Below the pieces are notes generated by a model. The model saw only the letters and a list, made by a program, of their open reading frames with translations. It had not been told where the DNA came from and did no database searches. The position numbers and the translations under genes were made by a program. A stretch of 64,000 nt of DNA from Saturnia japonica (taxonomy: Eukaryota; Arthropoda; Insecta; Lepidoptera; Saturniidae): positions 7,586,501-7,650,500 of the forward strand of contig CM065321.1 of the NCBI GenBank assembly GCA_033032175.1. Direction: 5' to 3'. Below are positions 12,040-38,797 of this stretch, one piece after another (the stretch's first letter is position 1; the number at the start of each line of letters is the position of its first letter).

Positions 12040-12517
12040 CTAGCTGTGCCCGCGGCTTCGCTCACGTAGATTACAGAATGCCCGCGCAAATCTTGCTCCA
12101 CCGCTCCCGGCTATTTTAAAAACAAAAATGCTTATAGTGGATGTTCCTTAGAATAGACGTATACTCTCCCGGACTTTTTTGTAGGTCTTTTTAATGCTTA
12201 CAATTATGTAGTACATTAATTTGCTATATCTCTTATGGTTTGCTCAGCGAAGCCATTTAAGCGCCTGAATCGATGCACCATGACTAGTATTTTTTATTTG
12301 TGCGGAACCCTAATCCTTTTTCTAAAATAAAAGTAACCTAAGTTACCCTATAACATCAGCTAACTATCAGTGCATCAGTCTATCGGTCCAACCGTTTTGG
12401 AGATTACCCGGAACATACAAACAGACAAAAAAAAATTTTGTTATAGGTATCGTGTATACTTTCATACGCATTTAGTAAAAAGCTGTTATTTTTACATTAC
12501 AAACAGACACTTCAATT
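12040..12517 (-). mobile_element. Helitron family B, copy 1
   Basis: On the minus strand it ends CGCGGGCACAGCTAG next to a T. Internal landmarks shared with the other B copies are CGGAACCCTAAT and CATTTAGTAAAAAGCTGTTA (plus-strand readings). The 5' TC end is lost. Confidence 0.75.
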
Positions 12518-12552
12518 CCCCCTCTCCCTTCTATGTCCCTTGATGAACTATC

Positions 12553-12738
12553 TAGGGAGTTTTTGTGCCATCTCAAAATGCATGTTTTCATTTTATGTTT
12601 ATTATCCACTTCAATTGTGTACAATATCCAAACTATATCACACAAAATGCCACCAATATTACATAATATAGAGTCAAAGAATCCAAGTAAAAGAATTAAA
12701 ACAAAAACCAAACATGTCCGATCCCGGCAAAAACTCTT
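12553..12738 (+). mobile_element. MITE family N, copy 1
   Basis: About 185 bp bounded by imperfect terminal inverted repeats: GGGAGTTTTTGTGCCATCTC at left and GATCCCGGCAAAAACTC at right. Related copies are at 25266, 26968 and 57148. Confidence 0.55.
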
Positions 12739-12954
12739 TTTATTATAAATTGATATTCGAAAGATAATCACGAAACCACCAGAGAATTGAGCCGGGTAAA
12801 AAGTTCTCTATGTATTATAATTCTCATACTGTGTAACCATCTCCCGGCTAATGTTTCCTCCTTATGACATCGGGTCCTTCGAGCGTATCATGAACAGATA
12901 TTTATGCAGACCGGCATGACAGCGGCGACCGCCGATGATTTAAGCTCTTTAAGT

Positions 12955-13035
12955 CATCTTTGTGTTTAGAATGTACTGTGCTTACCATCAGGTATGCCAG
13001 TACCGTCAAATTGCCGAGCTATTAAAAAAAAGGTT
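12955..13035 (+). repeat. LINE 3'-tail fragment
   Basis: CTTACCATCAGGTATGCC followed by a short A-run matches common lepidopteran LINE 3' tails. A similar tail, CTTGCCATCAGGTGAGA, occurs near 50136. Confidence 0.45.
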
Positions 13036-13077
13036 GAGCGTGATGGTATGCATTGACGGACGGATGTCCATCTACAG

Positions 13078-13188
13078 GTAAACGAGGCGTTAATCATCCA
13101 CCAGCTTGTTTTGGTTGAGTATATTGTGAACCAAGTACCAGACTTGATAAAATTTGCTCAGGAGCAGGAAGAGCGCCGTAAAAGTGAG
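13078..13188 (+). CDS. orphan candidate exon
   Basis: A 111-base open segment preceded by CTACAG and followed by GTATAG, phase 0 at both ends. It encodes 37 residues of helical, charged character (LVEYIVNQVPDLIKFAQEQE then ERRKSE). The composition looks protein-like rather than random. No partner exon was found on this strand and I do not recognise the family. It could be a stray exon of an overlapping plus-strand gene, a duplicated exon or chance. It lies between the end of the unidentified gene and the last exon of CDK7. Confidence 0.3.
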
Positions 13189-13575
13189 GTATAGGAGTAT
13201 AATCGGCTTACGGACTGAAAGTGATTATTATAATAAAAATAATGATTATATAAAATCTATATATTTCTCTTATATATAAACATCCTATAATTATAAATTT
13301 TGAAACACCAGTTTTAATTGCCAACTAAAAATAAAGTCCTGCTTCATAGTAACATCCCATTCTTGCAGTTCAGTAAAATTTTATATTATTAATTCTCATT
13401 GAGTCCGTAAAACAGTTGTTTTGTTATTTCAATTCATCAGCAATGATCACTACTGCTATAAGAATTTCCCGCAACTCATGTTTCATTCAACTGTCTTACA
13501 AAATTACATATCTCCTATGGTTTAACTAAATTGCACTTCAGTCATCATTCTACTAAATTATGACAGTATTTGAAA

Positions 13576-24895
<11,320 letters not shown>

Positions 24896-25224
24896 TATAC
24901 ACGTACGATCCTTGTGGTTCTCTCTAATTAGAAGGCTCTTTTATATCAAACAAACAACATCATGACCAAAAAAATGTCAGAACCATATATAAACAAATAT
25001 ATATTTTTTATATTTTGCATTAAAATTACACACAAATTCTACAAAGTCAATAGCATAGTCAATAGGTACACAAAACAGATTGAAATTTGAAATAATTTTA
25101 AATTTGACAGTCCAATCCATCAGTGTTTCCAACAACGTTCCTAATTTTATCTCTTTTATGTTGCCACCAGAGATAAATAACAAGTTGCCCCTTTTTTTTT
25201 AGTACTGACTATACTGTTAAACTT

Positions 25225-25432
25225 AGAGGCCCTGAAACCGCTGCGGCTTTTACAGCTTTACCAAGGAGTTTTTGGTGGGATCTTGAAGTGACATGTTGTG
25301 TTTGTTATTTTTAATTCATTTACTTAGGTTTTTGACCCTATGTTATGTAATATTGGTGGAGTTTTGCGTGATATAGTTTGGTTTTTGTGCTTAAGTGAGG
25401 TGGATTATAAATATAAGCTGAAACTTCTAACA
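25225..25432 (-). mobile_element. LINE 3' terminus next to MITE family N, copy 2
   Basis: 25230-25265 is a minus-strand LINE end reading AGCTGTAAAAGCCGCAGCGG, shared with 32680 and 49000. From 25266 a family N MITE follows in reverse, starting GGAGTTTTTGGTGGGATCTT. Confidence 0.55.
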
Positions 25433-25826
25433 AGGGAACCACCATCTTGTTAGGATACTGAATCATCATAATCATAACATATGACAATATAATTCACTCG
25501 ATAATGGCAGTAATGGTCTTCATTAAAGAAGACCGGTTGCCAAGTTAGGAAGAAGAAGAAGCTTTGCCAAACTCACCTCTGGAACTCACATAGACCGTAG
25601 ACCTTTTTATGTTGGTTCTTCTTCTTCTTGTTTTGGCGCCGCAAAAGCACTTGCCAGTTTCAATGTTCTTAAGCCTTCATAACATTTTCCAATATACAAA
25701 GTGAGGTCTTCAGTGTCAATGTTTTAAAGCCTTAGTAAAATTTTCCAGCGTCAATGTTCTCAAGCTTTCGTAGTATATACATATATTGCAAAATATAATT
25801 ATTACATGTACATACATAACTACAGA

Positions 25827-27029
25827 TTAAAATATATTATGAAAAGGAGTCCCTTTAGGCAAGGTTCCGAAGATACTGGCAGCGTTCCCCCTTTGAATAG
25901 CTAGACTAATTCTTTGTCCGAGGTAGCTGCCAGCTCTTCGGTCTCCTGTGATGTCGACTAACCTTTTTACTATTTCCTTAAAAAGCCTTGTAGCGCTAGG
26001 ACCCCACGGGCCAAGGGTCTCGACGCCGAATGGGACAAAATCATATTCAGAGCCCAGACCCCTATATTTGCATGCCTTAGCTTTTTCAGCCGCCTCACAA
26101 GCCACACCAGCTCTGTTGCTGGTTCCAAGTAGATGGGAAGGGGCCAGCGTGTCTGAACAGGTTGCATCCCATACTAGCACCCGGCCCATCTTCCATGGAA
26201 CCAAACTCATACCGTCCGGTCTCTTGCCATCGTCTCTTGCAATACCAGTCGGCTCAAGTAAACTTGGAACGTTGACGGTGGCAAGTAACCGGCGTATGAT
26301 ATCGTTAAGTGCGGCATGTCTCGAGAAGCGGCCTGCACTTTTTTGACATGACAGTCCGTGATGTCCTAGCTTGTCGACATCACTGCCAGAGGGACATTTA
26401 TGAGGAACGCAGACCGGAACCCCAAGCCGTAGACAGGTTGCGATTCGGAGCGTGTCAGGTTCAAGAAAAGTTCCTGTATTTGACGAAGGATACGCTTGAA
26501 GCCAGTAGCCGGCCTCATGCGCACCCACGGCTAAAAGCCTAGCACGCGCCGAACCCGTACTACAGCTCAAAATATTATCATAAATCAATTTGCAGTTTAT
26601 GTCGTCCCAGCTCCTCTGTGAATTTGGAGAAACTGGAAAATTTTGACCTGGGCATGCAATTAAGAAAGCGTTTCTAGCTTCTTCCAAGCCAGCAATCTCA
26701 AAGTATGAAGGGGATACCCTTAAAATTTTACTTATGAGATTTGCTGAACTATGGACAGAAGATAGGAAGGCTGGTAAAGCGACACTGGAAATTTTGCGAA
26801 TCCCTAAACCACCATAACGGATGGGTAAGGATGCTTGGGTCCATATATATATATATATATATATATACATTATATATATATATATATATATTATTATATA
26901 TATCCATATATACATTATATACAAAGTGGCGTTCAATAAGATGGGGGTCGCCTTGTTAGAACAATCTGGGGAATTTTTTGTTGGATCCCAGAATGCACGC
27001 TCTTGGTTAATATTTATAATCCACTTCAC
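25827..27029 (-). mobile_element. C-terminal part of a non-LTR retrotransposon protein with restriction-like endonuclease
   Basis: A 400-codon open frame. From about 26840 down it reads as a conserved element protein: LPIRYGGLGIRKISSVALPA, a zinc-knuckle-like segment (CVPHKCPSGSDVDKLGHHGL then SC), then GKRPDGMSLVPW and GRVLVWDATCSDTLA, resembling a PD-(D/E)XK nuclease, and RISLAIQRGNAASIFG. This order is seen downstream of reverse transcriptases that use a restriction-like endonuclease. The first roughly 60 codons are not authentic: they cover a TA microsatellite and a MITE. No reverse transcriptase is present. The clade is not certain. Confidence 0.6.
26842..26915. repeat. TA microsatellite
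   Basis: Runs of TATATA with short interruptions. They read as an artificial Ile/Tyr repeat in the overlapping open frames. Confidence 0.9.
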
Positions 27030-27168
27030 TTATGCAAAAAAACCAAACTATATCACGTAACACGCCACCAATATTACATAATATAGGGTCAAAACCTAAG
27101 TAAATAAATTAAAAAAAAAACCACAACATGTCATTTGAAGATCCCGCAAAAACTGCCCTATGTTGGTT
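26968..27168 (+). mobile_element. MITE family N, copy 3
   Basis: Begins GGGGAATTTTTTGTTGGATC and ends GAAGATCCCGCAAAAACTG. The interior matches the 57148 copy, including CCAAACTATATCACG and CAATATTACATAATATAGGG. Confidence 0.6.
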
Positions 27169-27169
27169 T

Positions 27170-27852
27170 CAAAAATTTATGTCTACAAGTGCAGGCTGGG
27201 TACAGAATGGCAAGTTACATGGGACAAGTGTCATGTTTACGTAAAATAGTTTTTAAGTTATGAAGGGATCAAAAGTGGCTCCATATGGTTCTTGTAATAT
27301 TACACATGGTACCGCTCGCCATTCTGTTAGCTTGAACTTGGCTTGACACGCTGCCGCGTGTCTAGATTCATAATCAGTGTAAAAAAAATCAAACAAACTC
27401 ACTAGAGTCTGGCAAACGAAAGTAGATGCTCGAATTATTTGCAGACTTTCTAATAGCAATATTATCGCATAGAAATGAAACTATAATTTTAGGAATATAC
27501 TAATTTAATGTTATTATGAAAGACATGACCCATAATATAACAAACAAAACTTATAAAAGTGTTATACGCGATATATTTAAGTAACGCCATCGCAGCCCTC
27601 GATTATATAAAACATGCGCGCATACGTAAAGGACTTGCCAGTGAAACTCTTGCCTATAACGTGGTGCTGGCGGTCGACGCTCTCGCGCATTGCGCTGCGT
27701 GTACGGGGCGAGGGAGGGTGTATTACCGCTATCTTGAGCTCGTGCTATAATGTTAGACAAAATGTCAAATTCAATTTGTCAAAACAAGATAGATCGTTGG
27801 TGATTTGTTGTGGACCTTGTTGAGCATTTTTCTAACTCAAAAATTAATAAAA
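27170..27852. other. non-coding stretch
   Basis: No gene recognised. A moderately GC-rich patch lies at 27580-27730. Overlapping open frames on both strands there have no domain. Confidence 0.35.
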
Positions 27853-27864
27853 CCATAGATTAAT

Positions 27865-29542
27865 ATGAATATACGGAAAAATAAAACTATTCAAAGTGGA
27901 GTAAGGGAGATGTTTCGCATGATTTCTAAATTTAAAGAAATACAACAGGAGAAAGACGCTGAATTCAAACTGAAACAAGATTGTTAACCTGTGGTATTGA
28001 ATTTCTTAGGTTAGTATGACGCTTAGAAGTTGATACTTTGTTTGAAATAGTAATTATTATTTATATTTTTACAAAACTATTTCTCTATTTTGATCCACAT
28101 TCAGTTTATATTACATTAAATAGCTTCATAATAATGCATTATGGTTATCTAGCTAACATACCTTAATAAATGTTACATTGTAATTTTAACACAACTTGTT
28201 TTTCTTTACAGAAAATCTGGTGGTTGTAGCAGGGGTTGATGAGATAGTGAAAACTATTCTAAAACTGACTGATTTGGAGCAAAAAGACATGATAAGAATC
28301 CAGAACCAATACTTAGATAAAAAAAGCATCAATCACTGGTAAGATTTTCCTAAGTACATAAGATTAATAAAGATATAATCTAATAAATGATTTGCTATTT
28401 TAAATGAAGCACCTAATACTTCGGTTTCATCATTCTTTACAGAAGTGAGTGTTACAACGTTAAAAAGAATAAAAAAAGAAGGTACAGTAAATGAAGGTGT
28501 CTGGAATACCCCAGGGGAAAACGGCCACATAAGCCCACAGTGTCCGACCTAGATAGTTTCGACATAGATACAATTCGTAACAAAATTAACGAATTTTACA
28601 TCGTTAGAAAACAAGTTCCTACGTTGAGAACTCTGTTAGTGGAATTAGGAGAAAGTATCGGATTTAATGGATGCCTTAAATATTGTCCAATGGCTATTAA
28701 TTTAAGAAAAATAAGAATGAGCGTTCATTGTTAATTGAACGTTATAACATATCTGCCTGGAGACATCAATTTTTAAGAACCATGGCTTTGAAACATAGAG
28801 AAGGAAAGTCAATAATTTATTTAGACTACACCTATGTTCATAAAAACTACAAGCCCAAGCAGTCTTGGCAAGAACCCTCTACAAGTGGTGCAATTGAAAA
28901 TGTTTCGACAGGGAAAAGGTACATAATTGTACATGCTCACGTTACTCACTCATTGTTAGTCTTTAGCACTAAATCCAAAATGGTGGACTACCACCACGAC
29001 GTGAATGCTGTAAACTTTAATAAATGGATAAGAGAAAAGCTTATACCTAATTTAAATGACCCGAGTGTAATAGTTATGGATAACGCCAGTTACCGTTCAA
29101 TCATTGTAAATAAAGCTCTTACATCACAAAATCGCAAAAATGACATAAGAGAATGGCTTACTTTGAATGATATTCCGTTTAAAGAATATCACACAAAAGC
29201 AGAGCTCCTATGTTTTGTAAAACGAAACACACCAGAACCAACGACATTGAGTTGGTATGGAGTTTAGCTAAACGTAAAGTGGTAACTAAAAATATTGCCC
29301 TGGCCGCAGTGGAGTTAGAGGGGGTTATAAAAGAATCGTTTGAAACCATAACTCCAGAGGAGTGGAAGAAAATGACTGTTCATGTCATACATGTTGAAAA
29401 TAAATATAAAGAAAGGGACAGAATTACAGAAAATAATTTAGAAAGTTTTATTATTAATGTAGGAAACAATGATTCCAGTGACTCTAATGAATCTTTTCAC
29501 ATAGAAGTTTTAGATTCAGATTTTGATCATGAAAGTGAATAA
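27865..29542 (+). pseudogene. IS630/Tc1-superfamily DDE transposase, decayed
   Basis: Remnants in order: a 40-codon N-terminal piece (27865-27987), candidate exons beginning after TTCTTTACAG at 28211 and 28441, a helix-turn-helix-like region TLKRIKKEGTVNEGVW, VSDLDSFDIDTIRNKINEFY (from 28540), and the catalytic part (28728-29542). That part holds IIYLDYTYVH (first Asp), YHHDVNAVNFNKWIREKLIP, VIVMDNASYRS (second Asp) and NDIELVWSLAKRKV (Glu). The family normally reads LDETYVH, so Glu is replaced by Tyr. The stretch between the second Asp and Glu is shortened and shifted in frame near 29215. It ends with an acidic tail. Frameshifts mean it cannot work as read. Confidence 0.75.
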
Positions 29543-30508
29543 ACCAAAATTATTATAGAATATTGTTGTTTTTTTTTTAATCAGATTGTTACATAATACC
29601 TAGTCTTATTTTTGATTCAGATGTAGTAAACTGATTTTTCGAAATGTCACGTGTTTCTTTGATTTGGATCAATATAGGTAGTGACTTTACATCTCGAAAC
29701 TTCAGTTTACTTTGTCTGAATAGAAATTCGATTTTACGCGATTAGCGCTAGCCATTTCAATATTATTATTTTTAACTTAGCCTTACGTAAACCACTGCTG
29801 GGCAAAGGGCTCCCTCAAATCCTTCTGGGAACTTCAATTTATAACAATCGTAATTATCTAAAACTTAGTGGTAAGTTATAGCTGCTACTACCGCAGTATT
29901 GATTTATTTCGTAGACTTATTCCCATTTTTGGACCGGTCCACATGCAGTCAAGCAATAGTGTATAAACAATACTGTTTTTCAGCAAAAAAGAAATTATTT
30001 TATATTATAAAGTATCAAATTAGGAACCAGGTCCAGGTATGTCATACAAATTTTAGGGTTGCTATACTCATATTTTTTTAATTTGCCGCGCTTTTTCAGT
30101 CTCTACTTTCATTTGCCAGACTTCATAAAGATCCTGAAAAAAAAATTTTTTTTATTCAATTTAGGCCCTAAGGTACTTATGAACGTCAAAACACTACTGC
30201 TGATCATGCTGGTTCGGAATAGATCCCAGACATCGGGAAGAACCGGTAAGAAACTCGATATGACGGGCAATAAGAATTGTTATTATTACTTTTATTGATC
30301 TTAAAAATATACATTCGGTCAAAAAATTATCGAGAATAGATGATTTGTTTATGGTTCCAAATTTTTTTTTATAGTTTGAGTTGCTTTTGTCATTTAGTTT
30401 AAATTTTCAAGTGGTATTAAATACATTGTTGTTTTAAGTCTAGTTCATAGACAAATAACTAGTCTAGATTTACTTGCGAATTTCATAATCACAGACTAAG
30501 TTTCACAA
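29543..30508. other. repeat debris
   Basis: Contains a LINE-derived piece, AACCACTGCTGGGCAAAGG (about 29790), and another reading AGAACCGGTAAGAAACTCG (about 30240), both common in lepidopteran LINE 3' regions. No gene seen. Confidence 0.4.
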
Positions 30509-33065
30509 TGGACAAAGACATCGAACAAAGAGTTTGTCTTAAATTTTGTATCGCCAATTGAATTTCGTGTTCGGAGACACTGAAATGTTACAGAACGGAA
30601 CAGAATTATCAAACAGTATATAAGGTATATTATTTGAGCGTTATGCGGTCCCTGTCCCCAGTCACTTCTGAGGAGATCTTTGCCATACTCAAAAGCCTTA
30701 AGCTTAAAAAGTCACCAGGTCCCGACGGAATCAGGAACGAAGTACTCAAACTTCTTCCTGATCACCTCATAGCTCTATTGGTCTGCATCTTCAATGTAGC
30801 CATAGCCAACTGCCATTTTCCAGCCGTCTGGAAAACGGCCATTGTCATAGGTATTCACAAGTCAGGCAAGAGCACGTCGCTTCCCGACAGCTACCGCCCT
30901 ATCAGTCTTCTTAATACCCTACGTAAAATCTATGAGCGGATCCTTCTGAACCGTCTCAAATCTGTAATAGAGGAGAAAAACCTCTATCCGCCTGAGCAAT
31001 TCGGTTTTCGTGATAGACATTCTTGCACTCATCAAGTGCCCCGCCTCACGGAGCACATTTTGTTTAACTTTTCCGAGTTATATAAACCACGTCGTACACT
31101 GGCAGTCTTTTTCGACGTAGCCAAGACCTTTGATAAGGTCTGGCACGAAGGATTAGTCTATAAGCTCCCGCGAAGTCCCCGATAGATTAGTTAAAATCAT
31201 CAGCGATTACGTCAAAGACCGCACCTTTCGCTACAGAGTGGAAGGTGAACTATCCACACCCCATCCCATACGCTCAGGCGTCCCCCAAGGTTCCATCCTG
31301 GCTCCTAGCCTTTTCAATCTGTACGTCATTGACCTACCAAAACTTCAAGCGAAAGTTGAGGTAGGCTTATACGCTGACGATACAGTCATATACTCCTCTC
31401 AAAGGCAAACGAGAAACCTCAAATGTAGAATCCAAAGAGCCGTGACCACTCTCGGGAAGTGGTTTAACGACTGGCGAATAGCTATAAACCCCACGAAGAG
31501 CGCAGCGGTGCTCTTCGACCAAACCGCCTCACAGATACTGAAAAAACTCAAGGATCATCCCCTTGAACTCTTCGGTAATCCGATCCCCTGGGTAAAGGAG
31601 ACCAAATATCTAGGTGTAACCCTAGATAGTAGACTCTCCTTTAGACGCCACATCACTCTGGTTAGGAAAAGGGCCGCCTGGACCCTCACCCGATTGCATC
31701 CTCTGTTATGTGCTGCAAGCAAAATGTCCACGAGACACAAGCTTACGCTCTACAAGATGTGTATCCGACCAATTATGACATATAGCTGCGTTGTGTTCGC
31801 ACATATGTCAAGATATAATTGGGAACGCTTACAAGCCATCCAGAATAAGTTTCTTCACCGCCTTACCGGCGCCCCTTGGTATGTTCGTATGGAGGATCTC
31901 CATAGAGATATGAACCTTCCTTCGATACATGCCTATGCCAAACACCTTTCTCGCTCTTATTTCGACACCGCGTCGAACCACGCGAATCCCTTAATAAAAG
32001 CGGCAGCTTCGTATGTGGCCGACCCCAACGCCTGCCGGAGAAAACGCCGGCCGCGTAATATATTCACTGACCCGCTCGACCAAACCGAAACAGCTAACGC
32101 GTTCTACGCCACCGTCTCTCCAAACAGAGCATGCCACCGCCCACGCCCGCGTAACCACCGTTCTCTCCGCAGAGGACAGGCGGTTAACTTCACTCCCGCA
32201 CACCCGTCACGTCCACCCTCTCTAGCGGCAACCCAAGCCTAGGTCCGTTCCTCGGTGTGAAGCCCTTGAGTCAGGCAGCCGCCCGCGCTATACAAAGTGA
32301 CACTATACGTGCAACACTTAGCTACCCACATACAACATTACACACGTATGAACACACACACGTGCACACCACACAGGTACATAGGTTCTGTAAGGGACCT
32401 TTTTTTTCTTTTTTTGCGCTAGTTAGTGTAGAAAAACCATTCCGATTATTAAATACACATACGCATGGTCCACTCCTTCCTCACAGGAGGGGAACGTGCA
32501 TATGAGTATATGTTAGTTAGTTCGAATTCTCGTAGGATTAGGGAATTAGTTAGATCGCGACCTTTGTGCATTCGCGACGACCGCCCGAGCCGAGGTTCGG
32601 CCACTGTGGCACCTTCGTGCGGGTCGTCACAAACTTTCGCGGCTGAGTGCCCTAAGCGCTCGCCCCCAAGTCCGGTGAAGCTGTAAAAGCCGCAGCGGCT
32701 CTGCTAACAGTGTAGTCAGTTCTAAAAAAAAAAAAAAAAGTGTTATGCGGCGTTTAACGGAGCAAATTCGATGAAAAAGGATAGATTTGTGGAAAGAAAT
32801 TACTTGGATTTTGCACCACGATAATGCGTTTTCGCACAAGGCCATCATTGTGAACGAATTTTTGACCTTAGTTACCAGATAAGGCTCCAACCGACTTCTT
32901 TCTTTTTTCTAAACTCAAATGATCGCTTCGTGGCGCCTGTTTTCATTCACTAGAAGACATAAAGGAGAATTCGCGACGAGAACTAAACTCAATACCGGAA
33001 AAAGCGTTAAAAAATATTTTGATGATCAGATTATTCGTTGACGTAAGGGTATTGTTTCTGAAGGA
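30509..33065 (+). mobile_element. mariner relic, internally deleted and split by a Jockey element
   Basis: The N-terminus starts at 30509 with MDKDIEQRVCLKFCIAN. The C-terminal half resumes at 32742 with residues like VMRRL, then HHDNAFSHKAIIVNEFL in a shifted frame, and decays up to about 33060. Most of the middle of the transposase is missing on both sides of the Jockey insertion, so the mariner was already deleted when hit. Confidence 0.7.
30649..32741 (+). mobile_element. Jockey-type LINE, 5'-truncated with poly(A)
   Basis: Reverse transcriptase frame 30649-31185 (KKSPGPDGIRNEVLKLLPD, SYRPISLLNTLRKIYERILL, AVFFDVAKTFDKVWH), then a frameshift near 31170, then 31238-32242 (RSGVPQGSILAPSLFNLYV, GLYADDTVIYSS with intact YADD, ETKYLGVTLDSRLSFRRHI). 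A 3' UTR follows, with a hairpin-like AGCCGCAGCGGCT end at 32689-32701 and an A-run to 32739. The nine bases GTTATGCGG flank it at 30640-30648 and 32742-32750 as a target duplication. The endonuclease and gag are absent. Confidence 0.9.
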
Positions 33066-33174
33066 GCATAATTTGAAGGCGATAAAATAAATTTGGATGA
33101 AACACTAACAATTTGTGTATTATTGATCTTTTCCCGGTAGTTTTTGACAGAGTAATATATCGAATTAATTCGTA

Positions 33175-33446
33175 ACCGTTTCTGATAAAATTATGTACAT
33201 AGGAAGTATAAGTCATGCTAAATTTGACAGGCTATATAAGAATAGTTGATGACACGTCTAGAAATCGTAAAAAAATATATTTGTATTCATTCAAAACTGA
33301 TATTCATGAAATTTTGTACACAGGAAGTTTAAGTCATTCCACTTATGTAAAGCTTATAAATCGTAAATAACAAGAGTAAAATACAATTATGAGATGAAAA
33401 TATTTATTGCTTAATAAACGCGTGCGGAGTCGCGGGGAACCGCTAG
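33175..33446 (+). mobile_element. Helitron fragment, right end
   Basis: Contains GAAATTTTGTACACAGGAAG and ends GGAGTCGCGGGGAACCGCTAG followed by T, with the interior related to the pieces at 15300-15680. Confidence 0.55.
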
Positions 33447-33770
33447 TATTATATGTAAATTAGTAGTATAAAAATTGCGTCTTTGTTGAACTAGGCGACA
33501 TGAATACAACGATATGTGTATCGATATCGACATTAAGGCGGAGTCAGTATCAGTACATGGTGCAGCACTATTACATGCATACTATGACACCAATGCTTTG
33601 CTAATTGGCTCGCCCAAATCTATTTTGCCGATCTATACTATACTACATTCAGGTTAATATTTTAATACGTGAATTTATCGAAAAAGCAGATAGACCACTC
33701 TTGGTCTCAATTTATAATCGAAATATCAGTCACATATTTGAAACAACCTTCCTTTAGCATTTATCTAAAA

Positions 33771-34233
33771 TTAGTTGTGTTCGTGGCTTTGCTCACGTGG
33801 AATAAAGAAGGCCCCGCGAAACTTGCTCCCGGCTATTTTAAAGACAAAAATGCTAATTGTGGGACTTTTTTTAATGATTACAATTATGTAGTACATTAAT
33901 TTGCTAAATCTCTTTATAGTTTACTCAGCGCGGCGCAAGCCGTTTAACCGCCTGTATTGATTCACCATGACCACTTTTTTTATTTGTGCGGAACCCTAAT
34001 TCTTTTTGTAAAATATAAAAGTAGCCCAAGTTACTTCCTGTAACATTAGCTATCTATCAGAGTCCCATCAAAAAAGGTCCGACCGTTTCGGAGATTACCC
34101 GAAACAAACAGACAGATAAAAATTGTAAAAATGGGCTTTTTGTTAAAGGTACCATATATACTTTCATATGCATTTAGTAAAAAACTGTTACTTTGACATT
34201 ACGAACAGACACTTCAATTTATTAATTGTATAG
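33771..34233 (-). mobile_element. Helitron family B, copy 3
   Basis: Aligns with 17716-18401. The right end has decayed from CTAG to TTAG (33771). The left end ATTAATTGTATAGAA is intact. It abuts the 3' flank of polyubiquitin. Confidence 0.7.
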
Positions 34234-34249
34234 AAGAAAGGCAGTAACA

Positions 34250-34314
34250 TACTACTTATTTATTCCTGATCATTTATTTATATTTAACAATGTTTTTTAT
34301 TACATATATACTCC
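34250..34314 (-). terminator. polyubiquitin 3' UTR with poly(A) signals
   Basis: Directly after the stop codon, the minus strand reads TAATAAAAAACATTG (about 34300-34286) and GGAATAAATAAG (about 34266-34255), two AATAAA-type signals. Confidence 0.6.
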
Positions 34315-38005
<3,691 letters not shown>

Positions 38006-38797
38006 TTAATTATTAACTTGCAAAAAAGTTAAGATTATTTTAGTTGGAGAAAAGTTTATGTAAAAAAAAGAGGAATGTTCCATGTGAAAATTATTTGAAA
38101 AATAAACCAGGACGCGAGAATCGTGATGCTATTATCAGGGTTGAGAGCTATGCGACATTTACGGAACCATCTGCCAAGTTTCCGAAATTGTCAAAGAACC
38201 TTTGACGCCTGATAGTTCTAGATGTTACAGGTAATGAAACTTTTGTGTGCTTATCTAATCTAATACTATTAAGTGAGCAATTCTTGTATATATGTAAGTA
38301 TATATATTATTGGTTTCTATGAAACAATTCCATTGGAAGTAGTACAATGTTTAATCATTAATTTAAAAATAATGGCAACAAAACTGCTAAGTGGTAGGTA
38401 ATTTAAACCTTCTGCTTTTGCTCTCACACAAATGTACGTAACAATTTACATAGTACGTAACAATTTACATATAGGGCATCCACAGGAACAGAGTTATTAA
38501 GGCTTCTGTTATTGGTAGCAAGGCTCACCTTTATACACCTTAGTACCTTAACTACTACTTAACCAATGTATCAACTATATATGACCACTGTAGGTACTAA
38601 GCAGGTAGATGTGCCATCTTTTTTTGGAAGAAAAATAGTATATTTCTAAAAAACTACTAAAAATATAGTACTTTTAGGAAATTTTGGAAAAATAATGTAC
38701 ATATTTATTTTTATAATTACTTGTTCAAAAAAGTAGTGCAATATTTTCAGGGTTCATGTATAAAAATGAGTTTCTTTATTCCGCCATAAATGAAATA

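Noticed and set aside
12472..12771. A 99-codon minus-strand protein
   Set aside because: It lies across Helitron and MITE copies seen elsewhere in the window.
26821..27060. Ile/Tyr-rich proteins around the TA run
   Set aside because: They translate a microsatellite.
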